Positions 8,122 through 16,854 of a stretch of DNA of 64,000 nucleotides are shown piece by piece. Source of the stretch: a candidate division WOR-3 bacterium (GTDB taxonomy: Bacteria; Hydrothermota; Hydrothermia; Hydrothermales; JAJRUZ01). A model generated the notes under the pieces. It was given only the letters and a program-made list of their open reading frames with translations. It searched no databases and had not been told where the DNA came from. The stretch's first letter is position 1; each line of letters opens with the position of its first letter. The stretch is from positions 1 through 64,000 of the forward strand of contig JBDRZL010000003.1 of the NCBI GenBank assembly GCA_039803925.1, written 5' to 3'. The translations under genes were made by a program, and so were the position numbers.

Positions 8122-10031
8122 GAAAACTTGCTTTCATTTCTTTGTTATTTTTCCTGATCCTTTCTTACCTTTCAATAATTTTCTTTAAAGCTACCGATAA
8201 TCCTGATTTTTGTAATACCTGTCACTTTATGAAACCCTATTATGATAACTGGGCAAGTTCTTCACATAATACAGTCCCATGTTATAAATGCCATTATGGA
8301 CCAGGAAAAAAGGAATACATAGGGGGAAAATTGAGGTTAACGGGTGAAATATTAAGATACTTTGCAGGATTTTACTCAAAAGAAATAAAAACAAAAGTAA
8401 AGGACGATGCTTGTTTAGAATGCCATAAAAAAGAAGAATTTTTAAATAAGGAAATTAAATTTACTGAGAAAGAAATAAGTTTTAACCACAATTTCCATTT
8501 AAATGATAAAACAAATAACCTTAACTTCAGGTGCCAGAACTGTCATTCAGAACTTGTTCAGGGAAAACATACTGCAGTTTCAATCAAGGTATGCATTTTA
8601 TGTCACTTTATTGGTGGAGAATTTGGGAAAAAAGGTGAATGTGGAATCTGTCACGGACCGCCAAAGGAAGAACTTCTTATTTGGGGGGTTCCTTTTAAAC
8701 ACTATGAATATATTAAAGGTGGCGTTGATTGTCTAACTTGTCACTTAAATGTTATATCTGGCAGAGGAGATATAAAATCAGAAAAATGTCTTGAATGTCA
8801 CATTGAAGTTAAAAGAGAATTTCTTGATAAAAGAAAAATACACGATATTCATGTCCATGGAGAAAATATTTCCTGTTTCAGGTGTCATGAGGAAATTAAA
8901 CACGGAAAAATATTAGTGACACAGGTTTTCTCACCACAATGCCAGGAATGTCACGGAAATGCCCACTTTGTTCAGGAAAAAATTTATTCAGGAACAGGAG
9001 GAATTGGAGTACCAAATCTTCCTGATAGAATGTTTATTGCAGGTGTTATATGTCAGGGCTGTCATAAAGTTAATTTAGAAAGAACTTTAACTGGTCCTCA
9101 TTTTAAACTACCAAAGGCTAATCCTTCTGAATGTGTTTTCTGCCATGGAAAAAATTTTGATAAACTCCTTTTAAAATGGCAAAACCTTGTAAAAGAGAGG
9201 ATTGAAAGAATAAAGAAGAGAGAAAAAATTTATTCCCTGTTAAAAGATTTAAAAATTCTTCAATATGATTCAAAAAAGATTGAATTAAATCTTGAACTTG
9301 TTAATAAGGATAAAAGTTTCGGAGCTCATAATATAAGATATATAAATCTTTTACTTGATGAAGTTGAAAAAGAATTAAAAATTGATACAAAAAAACCAGA
9401 TATTGAAAAAATTTATAGTAACAATCCAAAATGTATTGAGTGTCATTTCGGTGTTGAAAATAAAAATTTATATTTTAAAAATAAAGAATTTTTACATGGT
9501 CCCCATCTATTTAATTATAAATGTAATGACTGTCATATAGAAGATGAACCTTCAAAGGATCTTCACGGCAATTTAAAAAAAATATCGGAAGACTGTAATT
9601 CCTGTCATCACCAAAAGGAAAAAAATTGTGAAGATTGCCATAAAATACAGAAAGAATTTTATAGTGGTGAATATCTTTCAGAATCAATGGATGTAATGAA
9701 AGAAGCTGGAATAGATTGTTCGGATTGTCACATTGAAGAAGGAAAAATTATAAGACCAGAACCATCTATTTGTTCAAATTGTCATGAAACAAGTTATGAA
9801 AAAGATTTTGCTGAAAAATTAAATTTTATTAAATCAGAAATAAAAAAATTTGAATTTAGAATTGAAGAAATAGTAAATAAATTAAAGGAAAAAGGAAATA
9901 AAAAAGAAATTATTGATTTTTACAATTTTCTTGAAGAATATGAAAAATTTAAAAAAGAAGGTTCCTACGGAACACACAATATAATGTTTATGGAGGAATT
10001 TTTTAGAAAAATTAAAAAGTACAATTATTAA
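8118..10031 (+). CDS. Second eighteen-heme cytochrome with NapC/NrfH-type N-terminus
   Basis: The 637-residue protein starts with a membrane anchor (about residues 4-23) and C-N-T-C-H-F-M at residue 32, the same CxxCHxM first-heme motif as in the protein at 3079. It has 18 CxxCH motifs in the same order, and a helical insert with F-G-A-H-N-I after heme 12. It is longer than its paralog because a second helical hairpin with Y-G-T-H-N-I is added at the C-terminus. The segments around hemes 9-12 ([18 protein letters not shown]) align easily with 3079, so the two arose by duplication. The role as a long periplasmic electron conduit is inferred. Confidence 0.85.
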   Translation: MRKLAFISLLFFLILSYLSIIFFKATDNPDFCNTCHFMKPYYDNWASSSHNTVPCYKCHYGPGKKEYIGGKLRLTGEILRYFAGFYSKEIKTKVKDDACLECHKKEEFLNKEIKFTEKEISFNHNFHLNDKTNNLNFRCQNCHSELVQGKHTAVSIKVCILCHFIGGEFGKKGECGICHGPPKEELLIWGVPFKHYEYIKGGVDCLTCHLNVISGRGDIKSEKCLECHIEVKREFLDKRKIHDIHVHGENISCFRCHEEIKHGKILVTQVFSPQCQECHGNAHFVQEKIYSGTGGIGVPNLPDRMFIAGVICQGCHKVNLERTLTGPHFKLPKANPSECVFCHGKNFDKLLLKWQNLVKERIERIKKREKIYSLLKDLKILQYDSKKIELNLELVNKDKSFGAHNIRYINLLLDEVEKELKIDTKKPDIEKIYSNNPKCIECHFGVENKNLYFKNKEFLHGPHLFNYKCNDCHIEDEPSKDLHGNLKKISEDCNSCHHQKEKNCEDCHKIQKEFYSGEYLSESMDVMKEAGIDCSDCHIEEGKIIRPEPSICSNCHETSYEKDFAEKLNFIKSEIKKFEFRIEEIVNKLKEKGNKKEIIDFYNFLEEYEKFKKEGSYGTHNIMFMEEFFRKIKKYNY

Positions 10032-10050
10032 TTAAAAGGAGGAGGGGAAA

Positions 10051-12213
10051 ATGATTTTAATCTTTTTTTTAATTTTATTTGAAAACAGTGATTGTTTAGT
10101 ATGTCACGAAGATATAAAAATGCCAGGAAGAGCCCATGAAAAGGTAAAGTGCAGTGATTGTCATACAGGAATCAAAGAATTACCCCATGAAGTACCCTTA
10201 AGTAATGTCAACTGTGGACTATGCCACAAAGAGGAAATGGGAGTTTTTGAAATGGATCCACATGAGAGGGCAAGGAAAAAGGGAAATTTGAAAGCTCCAG
10301 GTTGCACTGATTGCCATGGAACCCATGATATAGAACCTGTAATAGAAGTAAAATCAAAACTTCACCCCCTTAATCTGGATAAATTTTGTGCAACATGCCA
10401 TCCTTCAGTTTCTGTTCCTGAAAAATACCATGCTGTTTTGTACCCTTCGGAAAAATGTCTTGAATGTCACGACAAAGAAATAAAAGAAAAACTAAGAAAA
10501 TCAGTTCACAAAAATCATGAGTGTGTTGATTGTCATAGAACTGTATACAGTCTTGAACCTGACGGAAAACATGTAAAAAAATTAAACTGTAAGGATTGCG
10601 GGTTATGCCACAGGAAGGAATGTGAGGAACATGAGATAAGCATACATGGAATGGGCATAAAGGAAAAAAAGCCTGCTGCAAAATGCTGGGACTGTCATGA
10701 TAGCCACGAAATTCTTGAAGCTTTTAATAAAAATTCAAAAGTTTATTATGTAAATTTACCTGAAACTTGTGGAAAATGTCATTCAAAACCTGAATTTGCT
10801 GAAAAATGGGGAATCACAATAAAAAATCCCTATGCTTTATATGAAGAAAGCATTCATCATGAAATGCTACTTAAAGGTGAAAGAGCAGCAACCTGTTCTG
10901 ACTGTCATGGAGTTCATAATATAGTTCCCCATAGAGATATCTTATCAACAATTTATAAACAGAATGTTCCTAAAACCTGTTCAAAATGTCATGAAAAGGA
11001 ATACATGGAATATGTAAAAAGTGACCATTTCCGCGCAATAAGATTTGGAAACTTTGATGCTCCCTCCTGCATAGACTGTCACTCAGAACACAGAATACTT
11101 CCTCCCTGGGATCCAAAATCTCCTGTTTATCCCTTGAACATACCAAAAACATGTGCTGATTGTCATGAAAGTGTAAAACTGAGTGAAAGATACGGAATAC
11201 CTGTTATGGAATTAAAAAGTTACCTTGCAAGTTACCATGGTGTAAAACTTGGAGCAGGTAATATCAAAGTTGCAAACTGTGCATCCTGTCATGGTAATCA
11301 TTCTATACTTCCTTCAAGTGATCCTGAATCACCTGTAAATAAGAAAAATTTACCAATTACCTGTGGAAAATGTCACAAAGGTATTGCGGAAAAAACAGGT
11401 TTCATTGGTCCTATTCATGAGCGGATAGATAGAAATATTCAAATAATAAAAAAGATTGTGTCCCTTATTTACATATTGCTCATAATAGTCACAATAACAT
11501 CAATGATAATTTATTGCTTTTTTGATTACTGGAAGAAAAGAAAGGAATTTTTTATAAAAGGATTTAGAGAATTTAAACTTGAAAAGGTTGAAAATACTAA
11601 ATTTTCCTATTTTGAAAGAAGATTGCATTTAATCCACATAATTTCTTTCTTTATTCTCGTTTATACAGGTTTTGCACATCATTATCCAGAAAATTTCTTT
11701 TTCAGCTTTTTTGTTAAAATAGGAAATGGTGCCTTGAGAGCATATTTACACAGAATTGCAGGCACTTTAACGATCATTTCTTTTATAATTACGGTCTTAC
11801 TTATGTTATTTACAAAAAAAGGGAGAGAAAAATTTTCAAAAATTTTATTTAATCTTAAGGACATCTCAGATGCAATAAATTTACTTTTATATAACCTGAA
11901 TATAAAGAAAGAAAAACCAGAACTGAACCACCCATTTACCTTTTATGAAAAATTTGAATTCTGGGCTTTGGTATGGGGAACTATTGTAATGAGTATAACA
12001 GGTATTGCTCTATGGTTTAAGGATTTCTTTTTAAATTTCATGCCCTCATTTATACTTGATATATTCCTTTTGATTCACTTTTATGAAGCTATCCTTGCAA
12101 CTCTTGCAATATTAACCTGGCATTTCTACTGGGCAATTTTTGATCCTGAAGTTTACCCTATGAATCCTTTGATGTTTGAGGACAGAGTTTTCTCATATTA
12201 TCTAAAAAAATAA
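10051..12213 (+). CDS. Sixteen-heme cytochrome fused to a membrane cytochrome b
   Basis: The 720-residue protein has a very short leader (M-I-L-I-F-F-L-I-L-F), 16 CxxCH motifs over residues about 15-450, a transmembrane helix near 468-490, a basic linker, and then the four-helix cytochrome b module (about 510-715) with R-L-H, Y-L-H-R, I-H-F-Y-E-A and T-W-H-F-Y. The last hemes match the nine-heme proteins at 4716 and 6255, so this single chain corresponds to the separate pairs 4716+5590 and 6255+7264. One His present in helix 2 of both stand-alone cytochromes is Thr here. A ribosome-binding site GGAGGGG precedes the ATG. A quinone-linked multiheme oxidoreductase subunit is the likely role. Confidence 0.85.
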   Translation: MILIFFLILFENSDCLVCHEDIKMPGRAHEKVKCSDCHTGIKELPHEVPLSNVNCGLCHKEEMGVFEMDPHERARKKGNLKAPGCTDCHGTHDIEPVIEVKSKLHPLNLDKFCATCHPSVSVPEKYHAVLYPSEKCLECHDKEIKEKLRKSVHKNHECVDCHRTVYSLEPDGKHVKKLNCKDCGLCHRKECEEHEISIHGMGIKEKKPAAKCWDCHDSHEILEAFNKNSKVYYVNLPETCGKCHSKPEFAEKWGITIKNPYALYEESIHHEMLLKGERAATCSDCHGVHNIVPHRDILSTIYKQNVPKTCSKCHEKEYMEYVKSDHFRAIRFGNFDAPSCIDCHSEHRILPPWDPKSPVYPLNIPKTCADCHESVKLSERYGIPVMELKSYLASYHGVKLGAGNIKVANCASCHGNHSILPSSDPESPVNKKNLPITCGKCHKGIAEKTGFIGPIHERIDRNIQIIKKIVSLIYILLIIVTITSMIIYCFFDYWKKRKEFFIKGFREFKLEKVENTKFSYFERRLHLIHIISFFILVYTGFAHHYPENFFFSFFVKIGNGALRAYLHRIAGTLTIISFIITVLLMLFTKKGREKFSKILFNLKDISDAINLLLYNLNIKKEKPELNHPFTFYEKFEFWALVWGTIVMSITGIALWFKDFFLNFMPSFILDIFLLIHFYEAILATLAILTWHFYWAIFDPEVYPMNPLMFEDRVFSYYLKK

Positions 12214-12272
12214 AAATTAATATATTTTCTTTTTGAAATTAAATAGTTAAAAAAATTAAAATTATAAAAATT

Positions 12273-13388
12273 ATGATAAGAATCTTAAAAATTCTTTCTC
12301 TTTTTTATTTTTTGGGCTGTGGTAGAAATATTAATATTTATTTTTTGGTATCTCTTTCTGGACCTGAAAAAGTTTACGGAAAAGAAGCAGAAAAGGGAAT
12401 AAAGCTTTTTTATGAGAAGATTAAAGACAAAAAAATTAAAGGAAAAAAAATAAATGTAATAATAAGGGATACAGAAAGTGATATAAATAAAATAAAAAAA
12501 ATTTTTGAAGAAATTAAAGAGGATAGAAACTCTTTTATTATAATCGGACCCGAAATTTCTAAATTTGCTATTTTTGCATCCTTAATTGCTGAAAAGAATA
12601 AAATCCCCATCATAACTCCCACAGCAACTAACCCACTTGTTACAGAAGGTAAAAATTTTGTTTTCAGATTAACCTATACAGATATTGCTCAGGGTTCATA
12701 TTTGGCAAAATTTGCTATTCGTAATTTAAAAAAGAAAAAGGCTATAATTCTATTTGAAGCTCAAAATCCTTATTCAGAAGAACTTTCAAAACAGTTTGAA
12801 GCAGTATTTAATAAAGAGGGGGGAGAAATTTTATTTAAAACCTTCTATTTAAAAGGAGATACCTCTTTTTCTAAACAGATAGAGAATTTTAAAAAATATA
12901 AACCAGATCTTATTTTTATTCCAGGATATGTTAAAGAAGTAAGTATGTTTATTAAAGAAGCATATAAAAAGGGATTAAATATTACTTTTTTAGGTGGTGA
13001 TGGATGGTATTCTCCCCTTTTAATAAGTTCCCTTAAAGATATATGGAAGGAAGGTGTAGAAGCATTTATCACTTCTCCCTTTTCTCCTTTTGATACATCA
13101 AAAAATGTAATAAAATTTTTAAATGATTTTAAAAATAAATATAAAGAAACTCCTTCCTTTGTTTCCGCACTTTATTATGATGCTTTTAATCTTTCTGTTT
13201 ATATAATTGAAAATTTGCAAAAAATTGATAGGGAAGAATTTGTAAAAAATCTTACTAATCTAAAAAATTTCATAGGAGTAACAGGTAGAATAAGTTTTAA
13301 TGGTAAAAAAGACCCTGACAGGGAGGTATTTATTTTAAAGCCAGAAGAAGAAGGATTTAAGTTTATTACAAAACTTTATTTTGAATAA
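12273..13388 (+). CDS. Leu/Ile/Val-binding-type solute-binding lipoprotein (orphan)
   Basis: The 371-residue protein has a leader ending in a lipobox (Y-F-L-G-C, Cys near 16), then a type I periplasmic binding fold: S-L-S-G-P near residue 30, G-P-E-I-S for the first lobe, the hinge region P-I-I-T-P-T-A-T-N and later L-G-G-D-G-W-Y-S. It belongs to the receptor family that includes LivJ and amidase regulators. No permease or ATPase genes accompany it; it lies between two cytochrome genes on the same strand, six bases before a pentaheme gene. It could be a ligand sensor or substrate carrier for the respiratory cluster, but this is only inferred from position. No ribosome-binding site is visible at the ATG. 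Confidence 0.75.
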   Translation: MIRILKILSLFYFLGCGRNINIYFLVSLSGPEKVYGKEAEKGIKLFYEKIKDKKIKGKKINVIIRDTESDINKIKKIFEEIKEDRNSFIIIGPEISKFAIFASLIAEKNKIPIITPTATNPLVTEGKNFVFRLTYTDIAQGSYLAKFAIRNLKKKKAIILFEAQNPYSEELSKQFEAVFNKEGGEILFKTFYLKGDTSFSKQIENFKKYKPDLIFIPGYVKEVSMFIKEAYKKGLNITFLGGDGWYSPLLISSLKDIWKEGVEAFITSPFSPFDTSKNVIKFLNDFKNKYKETPSFVSALYYDAFNLSVYIIENLQKIDREEFVKNLTNLKNFIGVTGRISFNGKKDPDREVFILKPEEEGFKFITKLYFE

Positions 13389-13394
13389 AGGAAT

Positions 13395-14564
13395 ATGATA
13401 GCTATATTAATATTAAATTTTACATTAGCATCAAAATGTGGTGAGTGTCATACTGATATATATAAGGAATGGAAAAATTCACTTCACGCACAGAGCTTTG
13501 AAGACCCAGTATTTCAAGATGCTTACAAAAAAATCATAAATACCGAAGAACAAAAACTCTGTTTAACCTGTCATGTTCCCACTGTTTCTGAAACAAAAGA
13601 TTATATGATAAAACAGGAAATATCAAAGGAAGGAATAACATGTGATTTCTGTCACAGTGTAAGGGATGTTAAAAATGGAAATTTTGAACTTGAAATAGGT
13701 AACATAAAATTTGGTCCAATTTCAGATATTCCTGAAAATTTAAATATAGGCCACAAGAATAAATATTCTGAAATTTTCTCAAAAGCTGAATTCTGCAAAA
13801 CCTGTCATGAATTTAAAAATAAGTATGGAGTTTATGTTCTTGATACTTACAATGAATGGAAAAACAGTGAATACAGTGCAAAGGGAATTCATTGTCAAAA
13901 CTGTCATATGACAGAAATACCTTTTACAAAAATTGTGGATCCAAAAGTTTATCCTTCAAAAAGACACATAACGGATCACAAGTGTTTAGGTGGACATTCA
14001 GAAATAAGATTAAAAAAAGCAGCATCTCTTAATGTCTTATATAAGGTTGAAAATAAAAAAATAATAACAAGTGTATATGTTACAAATAATGAGTCAGGAC
14101 ATAAATTACCAACAGGGATACCTATAAGAAAATTAATTCTTGAAGTCTCACTTGTTAATAAATTTGGAGAAATTATTAAAAAGCAAAGCAAAATTTATCA
14201 AAGGGTTTTAGTGAATAAAAATAATGAGGTAATAGATGAAATAGATAAAATTTTCACAGAGGCTTATAGGGTTTTTGATGATAATAGAATTTCTCCAAAA
14301 GAGACAAGAAGAGAAGTTTTTACCTTTGATATAAAAGATAAGGGTCCCTATTTTTTAAAAACGCAACTTAAATATGAATACAGGATCCCTTCCCTTGAAC
14401 CTGATGTAATGCTTTTTTTAATACAGGAAAAGGAATTATTAATTGAAACTGAAAAACCATTGAAAATTGGAAAACTAAGTTTTATAATATTTTCTTTAAT
14501 TATTTTTTTAATTTTTTTTTATATACTTATATCATTTTTAAAAACATTTAAAAAGGAGGGATAA
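13395..14564 (+). CDS. Pentaheme cytochrome of the c554-like multiheme family
   Basis: The 389-residue protein has a nine-residue hydrophobic leader and five CxxCH motifs in residues 15-175. The first, K-C-G-E-C-H followed by W-K-N-S-L-H-A, is typical of c554-like multiheme cytochromes. The motif C-L-G-G-H near residue 197 is not a heme site but the usual glycine-rich H-x-x-x-G-G-H element of this family. A beta-rich domain follows with N-E-S-G-H-K-L-P-T-G, another family hallmark, and a C-terminal transmembrane helix (about 362-382). It lies two bases before the Rieske gene, so it probably belongs to the bc-type complex as an additional electron carrier (inference). Confidence 0.8.
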   Translation: MIAILILNFTLASKCGECHTDIYKEWKNSLHAQSFEDPVFQDAYKKIINTEEQKLCLTCHVPTVSETKDYMIKQEISKEGITCDFCHSVRDVKNGNFELEIGNIKFGPISDIPENLNIGHKNKYSEIFSKAEFCKTCHEFKNKYGVYVLDTYNEWKNSEYSAKGIHCQNCHMTEIPFTKIVDPKVYPSKRHITDHKCLGGHSEIRLKKAASLNVLYKVENKKIITSVYVTNNESGHKLPTGIPIRKLILEVSLVNKFGEIIKKQSKIYQRVLVNKNNEVIDEIDKIFTEAYRVFDDNRISPKETRREVFTFDIKDKGPYFLKTQLKYEYRIPSLEPDVMLFLIQEKELLIETEKPLKIGKLSFIIFSLIIFLIFFYILISFLKTFKKEG

Positions 14565-14566
14565 AA

Positions 14567-15001
14567 ATGGAAAATAAAAGAAGAAATTTTTTAAAAAATT
14601 TAGCCTGGTTTTTACTATCAATAACAAGCTTAATTTTTATCTTTCCGGTTTTTTTTTATCTTTTACCTAAAAGGGAGGAAAAGAGACTCAACATTTTTAC
14701 AGATAAAAATGGAAATCCAATACCTGAAAACATAGTTAAGGAGGGAAGTTACGAGCTTGGTCTATCCCAGGATGGTCCAACTATTTTAATAAGAAGAGAA
14801 GGAAAGCTTTATGCCTTTTCAGCAGTATGTACTCACTTGGGATGTATTGTTAAATGGGTACCTGAGAAAAATGAATTTTTCTGCCCATGTCATGCAGGTA
14901 GATTTGATGCCAATGGAGCTGTTATCTCCGGACCTCCACCTTCTCCTTTAAAAAAATATAAAGTAGATATAACATCTGAAGGTATTATTGTCCTTTCTTA
15001 A
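14567..15001 (+). CDS. Rieske iron-sulfur protein of the bc-type complex
   Basis: The 144-residue protein has a twin-arginine leader/anchor (K-R-R-N-F-L-K then a hydrophobic helix to about residue 31), consistent with Tat export of a folded protein. Box I C-T-H-L-G-C and box II C-P-C-H-A-G contain all four cluster ligands and both disulfide cysteines, and the G-P-P-P-S-P-L proline loop is present. It should carry a normal 2Fe-2S cluster that accepts electrons at the quinol oxidation site of the cytochrome b encoded 12 bases downstream. An AAAGGAGGG ribosome-binding site precedes the ATG. It is the intact counterpart of the degenerate protein at 479. Confidence 0.93.
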   Translation: MENKRRNFLKNLAWFLLSITSLIFIFPVFFYLLPKREEKRLNIFTDKNGNPIPENIVKEGSYELGLSQDGPTILIRREGKLYAFSAVCTHLGCIVKWVPEKNEFFCPCHAGRFDANGAVISGPPPSPLKKYKVDITSEGIIVLS

Positions 15002-15013
15002 AGGGAGGGAAAA

Positions 15014-16066
15014 ATGAAAAATTTATTCAAGGCAGTTGATGAAAGATTAAAATTAAGCGAGCTTTATGAAAAATATCTATCAGGTTATATGGTTCCTGAA
15101 AACCTGAATTTCTGGTATTCAATGGGCGCTGTATGTCTTACTTTTTTCCTGATACAGATTGTAACAGGAATTCTTCTCCTTATGTATTACATTCCATCAG
15201 TTGAAAAAGCTTTTGAAAGTGTCACCTTTATTACGAATGAAGTTACCTTCGGATGGCTTATAAGAAGGGTTCATGCAGTAGCAGCAAACATATTTGTTCT
15301 TGCCCTATTTTTTCACATGCTTTCAACCTTAATAATGGGATCATACAAAAAGCCAAGGGAGATACACTGGATTACAGGATGTTTACTTTTTGCTCTTGTT
15401 CTTGTTGAGTGCCTGTCAGGTTACCTTCTTCCCTGGAGTCAGCTTTCCTACTGGGCAACTTCAGTTGCTACAAGTTTTCCTGGTGCTTTTCCCTTTATAG
15501 GTGAGTGGCTTGTTTATTTAATAAGGGGCGGAGAAAAAATAACTCAATTCACCCTCGGAAGATTCTTCTCAATCCATGTCTCCTTTATACCTTTCACAAT
15601 CTTTGTTTTAATTGCCATACATATTTTCGTTATGAGAAGAACGGGAATATCCTATCCTCCCGGAACTGATGAAACAAAGGTTAAAAAGATACCCTTCTTT
15701 CCCCATTTTGCTCTTAAAGATTTAAAAATTATATATTTATTTTTAGCCTTAACATTATTCATTGTATTCTTTTTCCCTCAACTTGTTATACCTCATGATG
15801 CCCTCATTCCTGCTGACCCACTTTCAACACCAGAGCACATAAAGCCGGAATGGTATTTTCTTGCCAACTACCAATTTTTAAAATTGATTCCCAATGAATT
15901 TCTCGGAATTTTCTTACAGATTTTGATAGCTCTTCTTATCTTTCTAATTCCTTTTATTGATAGAAATCCAGAAAGGAGAATATGGAAAAGACCCCTATTT
16001 TTCGGAGCTGTGGTTTTTGGTATAGCTTTTTATATTTTATTAACAATCTGGGGGTACTTATCATGA
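15014..16066 (+). CDS. Cytochrome b of the bc-type complex (b6 and subunit IV fused)
   Basis: The 350-residue protein has eight predicted helices. The four b-heme ligands are visible: R-V-H-A-V-A-A-N and F-F-H-M in helix B, S-I-H-V and A-I-H-I-F in helix D. The helix D spacing of 15 residues matches b6-type rather than mitochondrial cytochrome b. K-P-E-W-Y, the conserved quinol-oxidation motif, is present, as is the closing F-I-D-R-N-P. It should oxidise quinol with the Rieske protein and pass one electron across the membrane. The stop overlaps the start of the next cytochrome gene (ATGA). The fused length is typical of bacteria whose cytochrome c1 is replaced by multiheme proteins. Confidence 0.93.
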   Translation: MKNLFKAVDERLKLSELYEKYLSGYMVPENLNFWYSMGAVCLTFFLIQIVTGILLLMYYIPSVEKAFESVTFITNEVTFGWLIRRVHAVAANIFVLALFFHMLSTLIMGSYKKPREIHWITGCLLFALVLVECLSGYLLPWSQLSYWATSVATSFPGAFPFIGEWLVYLIRGGEKITQFTLGRFFSIHVSFIPFTIFVLIAIHIFVMRRTGISYPPGTDETKVKKIPFFPHFALKDLKIIYLFLALTLFIVFFFPQLVIPHDALIPADPLSTPEHIKPEWYFLANYQFLKLIPNEFLGIFLQILIALLIFLIPFIDRNPERRIWKRPLFFGAVVFGIAFYILLTIWGYLS

Positions 16067-16854
16067 AAAATAAATTTATAATCTTATTTTTTTTAATATA
16101 CCCTTTAAAACTTTTATCTTATGAAAAAACTGTGTGTATAAAATGTCATCTTGAAAGTGGTGATGAATATTTAATTAAACCTGTCCATGAATGGGAAAAA
16201 AGTATACATGCTGAAAATGCTATTTCCTGTCATAACTGCCATGGTGGTAATCCAAAGGATGAGGAAACTGCCATGAGTGAAGAATTTGGCTTTATTGGAA
16301 AACCTAAATATGAAGAAGTTCCTGAATTCTGCGGAAAATGCCATGCGGGTGTTAAGGAAAATTATTTAAAAAGTGCTCATGGACAAACTCTCCCTGATGG
16401 TCCAAACTGTGTTACCTGTCATACAGCTCACAGTCAGCAAAAAGCCGGACTTTTCCTAATTAATCCAGAACTATGTTCAACCTGTCACGATTATGAAAGA
16501 GCTGAAAAAATCAAATTTGCACTTATGAATACTGAAAATACAATTTTAAAATTATCTAAAAAAATAGAAGAACTATGGATAAATGGATTCAATGTAGATG
16601 AATTGAATAAAAATCTCTTTGCAACAAGAAACTCTTTCAGGAGATTAACCCACATTGTCGAAGTTGATTACATTCTTGAACAAACCGGAGGAATTTATTC
16701 AGATCTTGGAAAAATTGAAGAAGAAATTAAAAAGAAAGAAGATATACTTAATAAGAGAAAATTATTAGGTGCTATAGTTATAATTTTCCTTTTAATCTCT
16801 GCATATGTTTTTGGAAAAATTTATGAGGAATTAAAAAAAGAAATAAAATCTTAA
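16063..16854 (+). CDS. Pentaheme cytochrome c, C-terminally anchored (c1/f replacement)
   Basis: The ATG at 16063 overlaps the cytochrome b stop as ATGA and begins a normal 20-residue signal peptide, so it is preferred to an upstream in-frame start inside cytochrome b. The 263-residue product has five CxxCH motifs between residues about 29 and 145, then a helical stalk, a transmembrane helix (about 232-252) and a basic tail. The same head-stalk-anchor layout occurs in the nine-heme protein at 1955. It is probably the electron acceptor from the Rieske protein in place of cytochrome c1 or f (inference from gene order and architecture). Its stop shares one base with the next start. Confidence 0.85.
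   Translation: MKNKFIILFFLIYPLKLLSYEKTVCIKCHLESGDEYLIKPVHEWEKSIHAENAISCHNCHGGNPKDEETAMSEEFGFIGKPKYEEVPEFCGKCHAGVKENYLKSAHGQTLPDGPNCVTCHTAHSQQKAGLFLINPELCSTCHDYERAEKIKFALMNTENTILKLSKKIEELWINGFNVDELNKNLFATRNSFRRLTHIVEVDYILEQTGGIYSDLGKIEEEIKKKEDILNKRKLLGAIVIIFLLISAYVFGKIYEELKKEIKS

Noticed and set aside
13985-13999. C-L-G-G-H in the pentaheme protein as a degenerate sixth heme site
   Set aside because: The segment fits the glycine-rich His motif of c554-like multiheme proteins and lacks the second Cys, so it is not counted as a heme.
15982-16062. Upstream start for the pentaheme gene after cytochrome b
   Set aside because: It lies wholly within the cytochrome b gene; the ATG at 16063 overlaps the stop as ATGA and begins a proper signal peptide.
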